Shown: piece after piece, positions 9,047-17,603 of the stretch | How positions within the stretch are numbered: position 1 is the first letter of the stretch | How the letters are laid out: every line of letters starts with the position of its first letter | Assembly (NCBI GenBank): GCA_009926625.1 | Contig: RFON01000002.1 | Location: 79,686-143,685 of the forward strand | Origin: Planctomycetota bacterium | GTDB lineage: Bacteria; Planctomycetota; Phycisphaerae; Phycisphaerales; SM1A02 | Length of the DNA stretch: 64,000 bases | Reading direction: 5' to 3' | Position numbers and translations under genes: made by a program | Notes under the pieces: model-generated | The model's database searches: none | What the model saw: the letters and a program-made list of their open reading frames with translations, nothing else | What the model was told of the DNA's origin: nothing

Positions 9047-9941
9047 TCGCAGCGTCCTGCGCGACTGGCGCGTTGGGCATGGAAAGCGTTTGCAGTGGTC
9101 ACCCTTCGGCAGCGCGGGCAGCGCGCCGTGCTCGCTGATGGCGATCATCAATGTGACCCCCGATTCATTTTCCGATGGTGGCGATCATGCAACCACCGAA
9201 GCGGCAACGGAGCATGGACTTCGCTGCGCCGAGCAGGGGGCGGTCATCGTGGATGTCGGCGGGGAAAGCACGCGGCCTGGTGCTGCGCGCGTCTCGGAAG
9301 CGGAACAGTTGGCGCGCGTACTGCCCGTCATTCGCCGACTCGCAGCGGCGCTGCCGAGCGGGGTCGCCATTTCGGTCGATACAACTCGTGCGGGCGTGGC
9401 ATGTGCGGCAGTCGATGCAGGCGCAGCGATCGTGAACGATGTCAGTGGGGGCATGGATGATGCGGCGATGTTGCCATCCGCCGCACGACTCGGGTGTGGC
9501 GTGATCCTGATGCACCGCCTCTGCGAACCAGCGCAGGATTCCTACAGCGACCGATACGCGCGCGAGCCTGCGTACGGCGATGTCGTGCATGATGTGATTG
9601 CGGCGCTTCGATCGCGCTGCGAAGCGGCGCAAGAGGCGGGGATCGATCGCGCAGCGATTGCCGTGGATCCTGGGCTCGGGTTCGGCAAGAGCGTTGCGCA
9701 GAACATGCAGTTGATGGAGCGACTGCACGAGTTCGCGGTGCTCGCCGCACCGATCGTGGTGTCGGCAAGCCGAAAGTCGTTCATCGGTGCGACCACCGGC
9801 GAGCGCGATCCAAGGCGCCGTGATGCAGCAAGCGTGCAGGCCGCCCTCGCCATGCACGCCCGTGGCGCATCCATCCTGCGCGTGCACGATGTTGCGCTGC
9901 ACGCGGCGGCATTGCGTACCGCGGGGCACTGCTACCATTGA
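9027..9941 (+). CDS. folP: Dihydropteroate synthase
   Basis: 304 residues from GTG 9027. FolP condenses p-aminobenzoate with dihydropterin pyrophosphate and is the sulfonamide target. It is a TIM barrel with all main motifs: MAIINVTPDSFSDGG, VGGESTRPGA, SVDTTRAGVA, IVNDVSGG, DPGLGFGK and SASRKSFIG. GTG 9027 lies inside the end of the previous gene and is preceded by AAGGGGAAG; more upstream starts would add non-homologous Arg-rich residues. About 30 residues precede the first barrel strand, slightly long for the family. It is the last gene of the peroxidase operon. Confidence 0.93.
   Translation: MTRTTPDRSVLRDWRVGHGKRLQWSPFGSAGSAPCSLMAIINVTPDSFSDGGDHATTEAATEHGLRCAEQGAVIVDVGGESTRPGAARVSEAEQLARVLPVIRRLAAALPSGVAISVDTTRAGVACAAVDAGAAIVNDVSGGMDDAAMLPSAARLGCGVILMHRLCEPAQDSYSDRYAREPAYGDVVHDVIAALRSRCEAAQEAGIDRAAIAVDPGLGFGKSVAQNMQLMERLHEFAVLAAPIVVSASRKSFIGATTGERDPRRRDAASVQAALAMHARGASILRVHDVALHAAALRTAGHCYH
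9933..9938 (+). promoter_or_regulatory. Putative -10 element for trxA
   Basis: TACCAT lies at the very end of folP, 52 bases before the trxA start. No convincing -35 is seen. It would give a leader of about 45 bases carrying the trxA Shine-Dalgarno. Confidence 0.3.
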
Positions 9942-9990
9942 CGATTCGCACACGCGTTCAAGAATGAGCGCATTTCAGGAGACGACCATC

Positions 9991-10320
9991 ATGGCAGGCG
10001 CCAACACCCTCGAGTTCACCGACGCAAACTTTCAGAGCGATGTGCTGGAATCCAAGGTTCCAGTGCTCATCGATTTCTGGGCGGAGTGGTGCGGTCCGTG
10101 TCGAGCACTTGGACCGACCATCGATGAGCTCGCCAACGATTATCAGGGCAAGGCGAAAATCGGAAAGCTGAATGTCGACACCGCGCGCGATACGGCGATG
10201 AAGTTCCAGATCCAGTCGATCCCGACGATCGTCGTCATGAAGAACGGTCAGGTGCACAAGAAGTTGATCGGGCTCGTGTCGAAGAGCGTGCTCGCTGGGG
10301 CGATCGACTCCGCGATCTGA
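9991..10320 (+). CDS. trxA: Thioredoxin
   Basis: 109 residues, the normal thioredoxin length. The redox motif WCGPC has its Cys at residues 34 and 37, the buried Asp is in LIDFWAEW, and the cis-Pro loop is SIPTIVV. It is a cytosolic disulfide reductase serving, for example, ribonucleotide reductase and peroxidases. ATG 9991 has CAGGAG nine bases upstream, which favours it over the in-frame ATG at 9964. It is followed on the same strand by tRNA-Ala. Confidence 0.96.
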   Translation: MAGANTLEFTDANFQSDVLESKVPVLIDFWAEWCGPCRALGPTIDELANDYQGKAKIGKLNVDTARDTAMKFQIQSIPTIVVMKNGQVHKKLIGLVSKSVLAGAIDSAI

Positions 10321-10334
10321 TCGGTCGCTTCTGT

Positions 10335-10340
10335 TAGACT
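10335..10340 (+). promoter_or_regulatory. Putative -10 element for tRNA-Ala
   Basis: TAGACT, inside TGTTAGACTCCC, is identical to the -10 box proposed for rpmF and for the gene at 14275. It sits 56 bases before the tRNA. The -35 region is weak. Confidence 0.4.
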
Positions 10341-10396
10341 CCCGAATCGAACATGGCTGCCGTAAACGCGGTCGCCGTGGGCTGAAAAGTTCTGCT

Positions 10397-10469
10397 GGGC
10401 CTGTAGCTCAATTGGGAGAGCGCTTCCATGGCATGGAAGAGGTCGTCGGTTCGAGCCCGATCAGGTCCA
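10397..10469 (+). tRNA. tRNA-Ala, anticodon GGC
   Basis: The 73-base cloverleaf folds fully. The acceptor stem is GGGCCTG/CAGGTCC; the anticodon stem CTTCC/GGAAG holds the loop ATGGCAT, giving anticodon GGC; the T-arm is GTCGG-TTCGAGC-CCGAT. The G3-U70 wobble pair and A73 discriminator, the alanine identity elements, are both present. The 3' CCA is not encoded, so it must be added after transcription. Confidence 0.97.
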
Positions 10470-10475
10470 TTTTCG

Positions 10476-10496
10476 GTGGTGCGCAGCGCGCATCAC
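10476..10496 (+). terminator. Putative terminator hairpin after tRNA-Ala
   Basis: GTGGTGCGC-AGC-GCGCATCAC forms a 9-bp stem (one G-T pair) with a 3-base loop, seven bases after the tRNA. It is followed by GACTTT only, so the T-tract is weak. Confidence 0.45.
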
Positions 10497-10515
10497 GACT
10501 TTGCTGCATCTTGCC

Positions 10516-10533
10516 GCATGATGCTCATCATGC
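10516..10533. repeat. Inverted repeat between tRNA-Ala and the membrane-protein gene
   Basis: GCATGATG at 10516-10523 and CATCATGC at 10526-10533 are perfectly complementary around CT. It lies just past the stop of the minus-strand gene ending at 10538. There is no T-run on either side, so it could be a weak terminator or transcript-end hairpin. Confidence 0.35.
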
Positions 10534-10537
10534 CGCA

Positions 10538-12130
10538 TCACCAGTTGCCATAGGCTGGATCAACGGGGCATTCGACGGTGAACACGGTCTCGGCGAAGAG
10601 GGAACAGTCGAGATCCGCTCGGACGCTCAAGCGCAAGTCTGGATTGCGGCGCAGCATCCACTGCACCGTTGTGTCCCAGTCGATGGACTGCATGACCGAG
10701 CAGATGTACTGACCGTAGGTTGTTCCGGGTCTGCACGCGGGGCCGAAACAGATCTCGAGCGTGTCGGCTTTTGCACGGGTGCCTCGCTGCGCTCGAGGGT
10801 CCGATTTGGACTCGGCGACCTCGGCGACCCATGCATCCGCTGCTTGGATGATCGCGGCATTGGTGCGCGATGCGTTGGTCCATGTCGTCTGGAAATGCGC
10901 GGCCCTTCCACTGAGTCCGAAGGCACCAATCGCGAGCAAAGTCACGATGGCTGCCGTTGTCGCCGCGCCGACTGCCCTTGCACATTTGCCGTCGTCCGAC
11001 GCGCGAGCAACAAGCAGGACCGCCAGCGCAATCAGCAGGGAAAACCCAGCATTGAAGCCGAAGCCGTAGAGTTCTGAAACGGTCTGCATGAGGCAGGTGA
11101 TCGCAGCGCTTCCCGCCGTTGCAAGAAGCAGCATCACCGCAAGTCGGCATGCACGGCGCTCCTCGTCGCGGCCGCGCAGGAATCCAAACTCGAAGGCGGT
11201 CACGGCGATCAAGCCAGCAAGGATGCAAGCCACGCCAGGCAGCGCGCGGAGCACCAGCGGCGCGCCGCCGTTCATGATGAGATGGAACGGTCCGGTGGAA
11301 GCGGCACCGATCGTGGCCATCATCGCATTGACGGGCAGGTTGATGCCGAACTCCAGCTTGTATGGATTGTCCAGTGCCTCGCCCTGTCCATGCTCGAGCG
11401 CACCCGCACTGAGACGCACGGCCAGCAGCGCCATGGGAACGACGACCGCTCCGAGCAGGATCGGCAGTACACGAAGCGATGCCGCTCGATTGTGACGGAG
11501 GAGCATGACCGCGCCACCGATGATGCAGAGTCCGATGCCGAGGCTCCAGCCGTACGCGGTTTCCTTGATGAGTGCCGAAACGATGAAGCAACTGGCGAGC
11601 AGCGCGCCACTCAGCCACGGCCAGCGGCCAGACTTCGCGCACTCGAAACCTCGCCAGGCGATCACGCAGCTCCACAAGCCCAGCGCGACCCCCCAGGTCT
11701 GCGAGCATGTGTCCATCTGCCAGAGGGCTGCAGTCGTTGCGGGCGAGAGCGACAGCAGGATGATCGCCAACGGCGCAAGCCTGCGCTCGCTCGGCAGGAG
11801 GATCCTCGCCAACTCTGCAACGGCCCAGCAGATCAACGCAAATCCGCACGCCTGGATCGGCAGGACCCAACTGCAGCGCAGAGTGACTGGATCACATGTC
11901 CGCCCCACCAGTACTTCGAGCGGTCGAAAGGTGTGCGAAGCCCACATCTGCTGCAGGTGATCGCCGATCGAAAGGTCACACGCCGGCGATCGAACGAACT
12001 TCAGGTCGTCATTGATCACCACCATGCCGCCAAGAAGCGGCCACAGGAAAACGAACAGCAGCAGCGCCGCCACCACGCACCACAGCATCGGTGAGGGTTG
12101 TCCGGGTTGCGCGGGACGATCACGCACCAT
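10538..12130 (-). CDS. Polytopic membrane protein, unknown (possible GT-C-like glycosyltransferase)
   Basis: 530 residues with about ten hydrophobic segments, for example MLWCVVAALLLFVFLWPLL, PIQACGFALICWAVAELA, PLAIILLSLSPATTAALW and LLIALAVLLVARA. An acidic INDDLKF motif follows the first membrane helix, the position where GT-C glycosyltransferases carry their catalytic Asp pair, and a large Cys-containing soluble domain ends the protein (CFGPACRPGTTYG). This topology resembles planctomycete mannosyltransferase-like or tetratricopeptide-linked membrane proteins, but no family signature is certain. A possible -10 box lies 10 bases before the start. Confidence 0.75.
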   Translation of the reverse strand: MVRDRPAQPGQPSPMLWCVVAALLLFVFLWPLLGGMVVINDDLKFVRSPACDLSIGDHLQQMWASHTFRPLEVLVGRTCDPVTLRCSWVLPIQACGFALICWAVAELARILLPSERRLAPLAIILLSLSPATTAALWQMDTCSQTWGVALGLWSCVIAWRGFECAKSGRWPWLSGALLASCFIVSALIKETAYGWSLGIGLCIIGGAVMLLRHNRAASLRVLPILLGAVVVPMALLAVRLSAGALEHGQGEALDNPYKLEFGINLPVNAMMATIGAASTGPFHLIMNGGAPLVLRALPGVACILAGLIAVTAFEFGFLRGRDEERRACRLAVMLLLATAGSAAITCLMQTVSELYGFGFNAGFSLLIALAVLLVARASDDGKCARAVGAATTAAIVTLLAIGAFGLSGRAAHFQTTWTNASRTNAAIIQAADAWVAEVAESKSDPRAQRGTRAKADTLEICFGPACRPGTTYGQYICSVMQSIDWDTTVQWMLRRNPDLRLSVRADLDCSLFAETVFTVECPVDPAYGNW

Positions 12131-12140
12131 TGGTGCGGAT

Positions 12141-12146
12141 GGTCTA
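12141..12146 (-). promoter_or_regulatory. Putative -10 element, short leader, membrane-protein gene
   Basis: On the minus strand TAGACC lies 10 bases before the ATG at 12130, and no Shine-Dalgarno is present. This fits the short-leader pattern seen at many genes in the window. Confidence 0.3.
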
Positions 12147-12224
12147 CCTCAAACGACACAGGAGTGCGGAGCGGCCATCACCGCAGACGCCAAGCGTTCA
12201 GCCCGCGACGATTGCCAGTCGGCT

Positions 12225-14033
12225 TCAGCCCCAAGCGCTGAGCACTGCTGCTAGGTCGGAGCCGTCGACCGTGCCGCTGCCGTCAACATCGCCGCTGCCC
12301 GAATTGTTCCAATTGCTCAGCAGGGTTGCGAGATCCTGGCCATCCACGATGCCGTCACCGTTGATGTCTGCTGGGTTGCTCGGCGGCGCGGAGGGTCCTT
12401 GCACCGTGAACGACACACTCCCTGGCGTTCCCGTGCGGAAAAGTCCGATGGAAGCCGTGACATCGGCAGGCGGTCGAGTCGAATCGAACCAGAAGGTGTA
12501 GGCGGTCGCAAACCGCAAGGCGTTCGCGTTGGCGTTCTGCGCAAAGGTCTGTGTCGACCAGGTCACGGCGCCACTTGCCGAGGATGAAGTCCAGTCCGTA
12601 CTCGAGAAGGGATCGCCCGAGTGGTAGTGGACATCGCGGAAACCAATGCCCGAAGCCTGGGCGCCGCTCGGGAGCGGCACGCTGAACGATTGACCGCTTC
12701 GGTGGCTGTTCATGTTGAAGATCGCGTAGTCGTAGTGCCAGGTTCCATTGCCGTTGTCGCGCACGGCGCTCCCAATGACGAATCGTCCATCACCAGCCAC
12801 ATCGACATGCGTCACCTGAACCGCGGGCACGAAGGTCTTCCATGCGTCAATGGGATTCTTCTGCTGGAACGTGTTGCCCGTCGGAGTGAGTGTGTATGCG
12901 CCACTCGACAGTGCGCCGACAGTGATCTGTCGCCACGAGCCGTTGTTGTTGTCGGTGCCCGCAGCGGCGTCGCCCGGGTGGATGTACTGCGCTTCGACGA
13001 AGTAGACCGCTCCGCCGTTCTCCGCAGGATCAAGATCGGTCGACCCCACATTGATCCTTCGGCCGATCGTCGCAGGGGCCGAAGGCATGCCGGCGTTGTA
13101 TGGACAGGGATGAATTCCCGTTGCGGCGTTCACCTCGTGGCGAGCACCAAGGCCGCTCTGACTTCCGTTCAGGCTGGCCGAGTATGGATCGGAACAGCCA
13201 ATGCCGAGGAAACTGCCACTGCTCGATGCTTGGCATGTGCCGCACAGCGTTCCCTGCAGTGCAGTGAACCCGTGCTTTCCCCAACCCATCCCGATGTGCT
13301 CGAGTCGGTTCGCCTTGACACGGAAGATGTTCTGCGTGATGAACGGATGCTGATTGCTCGATCCGCACGAGGACCAGGTGAGCTGCGCGCCGCCGATGTT
13401 GCAGCTGGTGGTGCCGACTGCGTACGCCATGGTGGTGACGCCACCCGCGGTCACGCCACCGTACTTGGAGATGTCGGGAAGCGCACCCACGATGACATCA
13501 CTGACGGCCGAACCAGTGGAGCCGCTTGCTGCGAGGGTGACCGAGCCAATGCCGCCATCGTTGGTGTTGTATCCACCGACTGCGATCCGATAGGTCGTTC
13601 CTGCAGTCAGGCTTCGCGCAACCGATGACTGTTGACCGCATCCATCGTCGTTGCACGCGACAGGAACGAGATTGCTTCCGCACGCCGTGAACACCGCAAG
13701 GCGTGTGTCCCAGTTGCTCGCGCCACAGGTCGAGATGGTGTAGACGCCAGTGGTGGCTGGAGTGAAGGAGAAGTAGTTGACCTTGTAGATCGTGTGGGCA
13801 CCACAACCAACGGCGCTCGCCACGGTCAGGCTCGCCGTTGCCGAGGATGTATCGAAGGAGTTGCTGCCGATGACGAGTGCAGGTGCAGTGGCGCAGGTGG
13901 TGCCGCCGCCAGCCGTTCCGCCTTCGTCACCGCGGCGCGCAACGGCGGGCAGCTCGAGCGAGGCGAAGTAGGTGCCCGCACAGGCAGCGGAGAGCAGAAG
14001 GACGAGGGTGGTTCGCGATGATTGGCGGTGCAT
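12225..14033 (-). CDS. Exported protein with PPC-like domain and C-terminal dockerin-type repeats
   Basis: 602 residues. A signal peptide (TTLVLLLSAACAGTYFASL) is followed by a segment like bacterial pre-peptidase C-terminal domains (TGVYTISTCGASNWDTRLAVF, ACNDDGCGQQS, TTYRIAVGGYN). A long middle domain of unknown fold follows, with GTWHYDYAIFNMNSHRSG. The end carries two Ca-binding dockerin-like loops, DINGDGIVDGQDLATLLSNW and DVDGSGTVDGSDLAAVLSAWG. The same ending occurs at 22538 and 57793. These proteins are probably surface-exposed or released. An AAAGAAG stands upstream of ATG 14033. The 241 bases up to the next gene contain only a candidate promoter for that gene. Confidence 0.85.
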   Translation of the reverse strand: MHRQSSRTTLVLLLSAACAGTYFASLELPAVARRGDEGGTAGGGTTCATAPALVIGSNSFDTSSATASLTVASAVGCGAHTIYKVNYFSFTPATTGVYTISTCGASNWDTRLAVFTACGSNLVPVACNDDGCGQQSSVARSLTAGTTYRIAVGGYNTNDGGIGSVTLAASGSTGSAVSDVIVGALPDISKYGGVTAGGVTTMAYAVGTTSCNIGGAQLTWSSCGSSNQHPFITQNIFRVKANRLEHIGMGWGKHGFTALQGTLCGTCQASSSGSFLGIGCSDPYSASLNGSQSGLGARHEVNAATGIHPCPYNAGMPSAPATIGRRINVGSTDLDPAENGGAVYFVEAQYIHPGDAAAGTDNNNGSWRQITVGALSSGAYTLTPTGNTFQQKNPIDAWKTFVPAVQVTHVDVAGDGRFVIGSAVRDNGNGTWHYDYAIFNMNSHRSGQSFSVPLPSGAQASGIGFRDVHYHSGDPFSSTDWTSSSASGAVTWSTQTFAQNANANALRFATAYTFWFDSTRPPADVTASIGLFRTGTPGSVSFTVQGPSAPPSNPADINGDGIVDGQDLATLLSNWNNSGSGDVDGSGTVDGSDLAAVLSAWG

Positions 14034-14256
14034 TTGTGTGGCTTCTTTGGATGGGGCTGGGCCTGCGAGGCTGCGTTCGCATTCGAACGAACTCTGAACG
14101 CAAAGCATGATGCCACATTTTCGAGTGCGCTGCGGCAAAGGAAGCAAAAAACAGCCGTCAAATCGAATATGGGCATCGCCTGCAGCCGTTTTCCGCAAGG
14201 GCACCAGCGGCAACTTGACGCGGTTTGCCAGATGCGACGAAGTTCCGAGCGCGGTT

Positions 14257-14262
14257 TAGACT
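14257..14262 (+). promoter_or_regulatory. Putative -10 element of the SUMF1 cluster
   Basis: TAGACT within GGTTTAGACTCCC ends 12 bases before the ATG at 14275. No Shine-Dalgarno lies between, so the transcript would have a leader of only a few bases. Confidence 0.4.
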
Positions 14263-14274
14263 CCCGCGCCCCCA

Positions 14275-15327
14275 ATGCTAAGCGCCACCTTCACGAGCAA
14301 TCGGAATCGTGCAGCGTGCTTGGGCGGCATCGCGGCCTTGTTCGGGTTGCTCGCGTTTGCACCGCAGGCGCAGCAAGCAGCGAATCCATCCTGGGGACTC
14401 GTGATCGAGGCTGCGCCGGACGCAGCGGTGGTGACCGACGCGGCGGTTCGGAGTGCCATTACCCAGTCTGGGTTGCCTTGGAAGGTACGGCACCTCTCGA
14501 CGGGGATCGAACTCGTCCTCGTGCCAGCGGGTCGTTTTCGAATGGGCGCATCGAGCGGCGATTCCGATGCGGGCAAGGCAGAGTCGCCCGCACATGAAGT
14601 GGCGATCTCGAAGCCGTTTTACATCGGGCGCACGGAAGTGACCCAAGGGCAGTGGCAGTCAGTCATGGGCAGCAATCCGAGCCGCTTTCAATCGGCATTT
14701 TTCCGTGACGAAGCAGAGCAGCAGCGGTCCAATGCCATTGCCCGCATCACGGCCGACGGCGCAACGAAACAGGAAGCGGAGTCGACCCTCGGACCGCGTC
14801 CTCCATGGATCGACGACACGCGCGACTTTCCCCTCGATTCTGCACCGTTTGCAGAGGTCGAGGCCTTCTGTGCCAAGGCGGGTCTGAAGTTGCCGACCGA
14901 AGCGCAGTGGGAATATGCATGTCGGGCTGGCAGCAACGCGCCGACATTTGGACCGCTCGAGTCGATCGCTTGGTGTGGTGCGAACAGCGGCGACCGAACG
15001 CACGCCGTGGCAACCGCAGCGCCGAACGCATTCGGCCTGCATGACACGCTCGGCAATGTCTGGGAGTGGACAGCAGACCTGTTCGTCCCCAATGCCTATT
15101 CGCAGCGGGGCGCGAACAGCGCCGACCCCGCGGTCACGGGCTCGGGTCCGCGCGCGGTGCGCGGCGGCAACTGGCTCAGCTTGCCCAAGACCTGCAGGGC
15201 ATCGACTCGAATCCCTGCTGCAGAAGTCCGCATCCCGAGCATCAGCGCGGAGCGCCGAGCCATGGGAGAGTCGGCAGGCGATCCTCAGTATCCCGCGTAC
15301 GGATTTCGAGTGATTCTGGAACCGTGA
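14275..15327 (+). CDS. SUMF1/formylglycine-generating-enzyme-fold protein, exported (paralog 1 of 3)
   Basis: 350 residues. A signal peptide covers about residues 10-35 (ACLGGIAALFGLLAFAPQAQ). A module shared by all three neighbours follows (DAAVVTDAAVRSAITQSGLPWKVR). The SUMF1 fold then begins with GIELVLVPAGRFRMGA, YIGRTEVTQGQWQSVMG, LPTEAQWEYACRAGS, LGNVWEWTADL and RAVRGGNWLSLPKTCRAS. Between VMG and LPTE it has the cluster-specific insert with ADGATKQEAESTLGP. Only one Cys is present in the final motif, so the two-Cys site of true FGE is incomplete and sulfatase activation is doubtful. A binding or structural role is more likely. First gene of the four-gene run. Confidence 0.85.
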   Translation: MLSATFTSNRNRAACLGGIAALFGLLAFAPQAQQAANPSWGLVIEAAPDAAVVTDAAVRSAITQSGLPWKVRHLSTGIELVLVPAGRFRMGASSGDSDAGKAESPAHEVAISKPFYIGRTEVTQGQWQSVMGSNPSRFQSAFFRDEAEQQRSNAIARITADGATKQEAESTLGPRPPWIDDTRDFPLDSAPFAEVEAFCAKAGLKLPTEAQWEYACRAGSNAPTFGPLESIAWCGANSGDRTHAVATAAPNAFGLHDTLGNVWEWTADLFVPNAYSQRGANSADPAVTGSGPRAVRGGNWLSLPKTCRASTRIPAAEVRIPSISAERRAMGESAGDPQYPAYGFRVILEP

Positions 15328-15356
15328 GAACCACCACGCCAACCCGAGAACAAACC

Positions 15357-16379
15357 ATGCACGCATCGCACGACTTGCCACGACTTGCCGCCATGATGTG
15401 CACCATGCTCGTCTTGACCGCATGCGCCACCACGGGTGGCGGCAGTTCATCACCATCGTCGAAGGGCTCGTCGCCGATGTCATGGGCGGAAGTCGTTGAA
15501 CGCGCCCCGAATGCCAGCGTCGTTACCGACGGCGAGTGGCGGCAGCGCATCAGCGCGACTGGACTGCCGTGGCGCGTTCGGGACCGTGCCAGCGGCGTGG
15601 AGATGCTGCTCGTTCCCCCCGGCGATTTCGTGATGGGCATGAGCCCTGGGGATTCCGATGCCATGGAAGACGAGCGCCCAGCCCATGTGGTTCGGATCAC
15701 CAAGCCGTTCTACCTCGGGCGCACCGAACTCACGCAGGGACAGTGGACGGCGATCATGGGCTACAACCAGAGTTACTTCCAGGATGTGAACTACAGGATC
15801 ATCACGGAGCAGGAGGCACCGCGTCGCGTGGCAACACTCATGCTTCAGGGGATGACGCGCGACGAAGCGGAGCGCCAGGCAGGCGCGGGCGCGCTCGAGG
15901 AAACGGGCGCATCGCAGTGGCCGCTCGAGACGATCACGCCAGACGAACTGCGACCGTTCTTGCTGAAGACGGGGCTTCGACTCCCCACTGAGGCGGAGTG
16001 GGAGTACGCGTGCCGCGCGGGCACACGCACAATTCGCTACGGGGAGATCGATGACATCGCGTGGCATGCGGGGAACGCGGACGGTCGTACCTACCCGGTC
16101 GGTCAGAAGGCCGCGAACGCACTCGGCTTTCACGACATGATCGGCAATGTGTGGGAGTGGTGTTCCGACTGGTACTCGGATGCGTACTACGGCGACTGTG
16201 AGAACGGTGCGACGGATCCGCAGGGTCCCGGCGAAGGAAGTCCCGCTGACTTCCGCGTCGCTCGCGGCGGGTCGTGGGATCATGTCGCAAAGAACTGCCG
16301 CGCGTCCTACCGTCAGAACCACTTCATGCCCGATCCGCGCGTGACGGACTTCGGCGTGCGCGTTGCGCGCGATCCGTGA
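15357..16379 (+). CDS. SUMF1-fold lipoprotein (paralog 2 of 3)
   Basis: 340 residues. A lipoprotein signal ends in the lipobox LTAC, predicting lipidation at about Cys22, so it is membrane-anchored outside the cytoplasm. After a Gly/Ser linker comes the shared module (APNASVVTDGEWRQRI, TGLPWRVRD) and the SUMF1 fold: EMLLVPPGDFVMGM, YLGRTELTQGQWTAIMGYN, LPTEAEWEYACRAG, MIGNVWEWCSDWYSD and ARGGSWDHVAKNCRASYR. The position of the first catalytic Cys of FGE is His here. The family insert is present (LQGMTRDEAERQAG). It follows the first paralog after 29 bases without a Shine-Dalgarno, so it is probably co-transcribed. Confidence 0.86.
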   Translation: MHASHDLPRLAAMMCTMLVLTACATTGGGSSSPSSKGSSPMSWAEVVERAPNASVVTDGEWRQRISATGLPWRVRDRASGVEMLLVPPGDFVMGMSPGDSDAMEDERPAHVVRITKPFYLGRTELTQGQWTAIMGYNQSYFQDVNYRIITEQEAPRRVATLMLQGMTRDEAERQAGAGALEETGASQWPLETITPDELRPFLLKTGLRLPTEAEWEYACRAGTRTIRYGEIDDIAWHAGNADGRTYPVGQKAANALGFHDMIGNVWEWCSDWYSDAYYGDCENGATDPQGPGEGSPADFRVARGGSWDHVAKNCRASYRQNHFMPDPRVTDFGVRVARDP

Positions 16380-16448
16380 TCGATACTGCCTTGGAGTCGT
16401 TGTCTTGGTCTGCACCTGCATTCGTCATGGCATCTGGAGGATTTCAGA

Positions 16449-17603
16449 ATGAACACCTCATCTGATCGGAAGTCTCGGTGGTCCCTGCTCGCGCTGCTCT
16501 CGTTCGCTCCTGTCCTGTGGGCGGTGGCGGGGCAGACTTCGACTGCGCCAAGCCCATCCAAGTCCGTCGCCGCGCCCCAGGCGGCGCCAGCCGCCGCAGC
16601 AGGCGCCGCGCAACAGCCTCAGAATGCTGCGCTCGAGGCGGCAAAGGCAGAGCAGGCGCGCATGGCGGGATTGATCGCCGCGGTTTCGGGTGGCACCAAC
16701 ATCCCGGTGAACGCATGGGCCGACATCATCGAAGCGGACTGCGATGCCCGCGTTGTGACCGACGAGAAGTGGCGAGCAGACATCAAGGCGACAGGACTGC
16801 CATGGCGTGTTCGTGAGAAGATCACGGGCATCGAGATGCTGCTGATTCCCCCAGGTCGGTTCGTGATGGGCATGAGCGTGGGCGATGCAGATGCCAGCGC
16901 CGACGAGCGCCCGTCACACGAGGTGATCCTGACAAAGCCCTTCTATCTCGGGCGCACGGAAGTCACGCAGGAGCAGTGGACTCGCATCATGGGCTGGAAC
17001 GAGAGCTACTTCCAGGACTTCAACTTTGAGGCGATCCCCGCAGAGGACCGCGAGCGGCGGGTGCTTGAGTTGATCGAAGCGGGGTACACGCGTCAGCAGG
17101 CGGAAGAGAAACTTGGCCCCGTGTTGATGAACAAGGTTGAGACGGCGACATGGCCGGTGGAGACGGTGCAGCCCGACTCGATCGAATTGTTCCTCAGCAA
17201 GGCAGCCCTTCGCCTGCCGACGGAAGCGGAGTGGGAGTTCGCGTGTCGCGCGGGCACAAGCACCTCGCGCTACGGGGAACTCGATGTGATCGCGTGGCAC
17301 TCAGGCAACTCGGAAGGCCGCACGCACCCGGTCGGATCCAAACTGCCCAACGGACTCGGGCTCTACGACATGATCGGCAATGTGTGGGAATGGTGTTCGG
17401 ATTGGTACGGGAGCGACTACTACAGGAACTGCGAACTCGGTGCGACCGATCCGAAGGGGCCAGGTCCAGTCCCATTCCGTGTTCTTCGTGGCGGTTCGTG
17501 GGACCATCAGGCAGACAAGTGCCGAGGGTCGTTTCGCCTCAATCACTTCATGGGCGATCCGCGAGTCACGGACTTCGGCTTTCGGGTTGCGCGCACCCCC
17601 TGA
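16449..17603 (+). CDS. SUMF1-fold exported protein (paralog 3 of 3)
   Basis: 384 residues. It has an N-terminal signal or anchor (RWSLLALLSFAPVLWAVAG), an Ala/Gln/Pro linker with a short coiled helix (ALEAAKAEQARMAGLIA), the shared module (CDARVVTDEKWRADI, TGLPWRVRE) and the SUMF1 fold (EMLLIPPGRFVMGM, LPTEAEWEFACRAG, MIGNVWEWCSDWYG, RGGSWDHQADKCRGSFR). The insert RRVLELIEAGYTRQQAEEKLG is a predicted helix-turn-helix-like hairpin. The FGE two-Cys active site is again missing one Cys. A strong Shine-Dalgarno, GGAGG, lies 9 bases upstream. Its stop overlaps the porin start (TGATG). Confidence 0.86.
   Translation: MNTSSDRKSRWSLLALLSFAPVLWAVAGQTSTAPSPSKSVAAPQAAPAAAAGAAQQPQNAALEAAKAEQARMAGLIAAVSGGTNIPVNAWADIIEADCDARVVTDEKWRADIKATGLPWRVREKITGIEMLLIPPGRFVMGMSVGDADASADERPSHEVILTKPFYLGRTEVTQEQWTRIMGWNESYFQDFNFEAIPAEDRERRVLELIEAGYTRQQAEEKLGPVLMNKVETATWPVETVQPDSIELFLSKAALRLPTEAEWEFACRAGTSTSRYGELDVIAWHSGNSEGRTHPVGSKLPNGLGLYDMIGNVWEWCSDWYGSDYYRNCELGATDPKGPGPVPFRVLRGGSWDHQADKCRGSFRLNHFMGDPRVTDFGFRVARTP

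Noticed and set aside
14275..17603. True formylglycine-generating (sulfatase-activating) enzymes
   Set aside because: Each paralog has a single Cys in the last motif where active FGE needs two, and no sulfatase gene is nearby.
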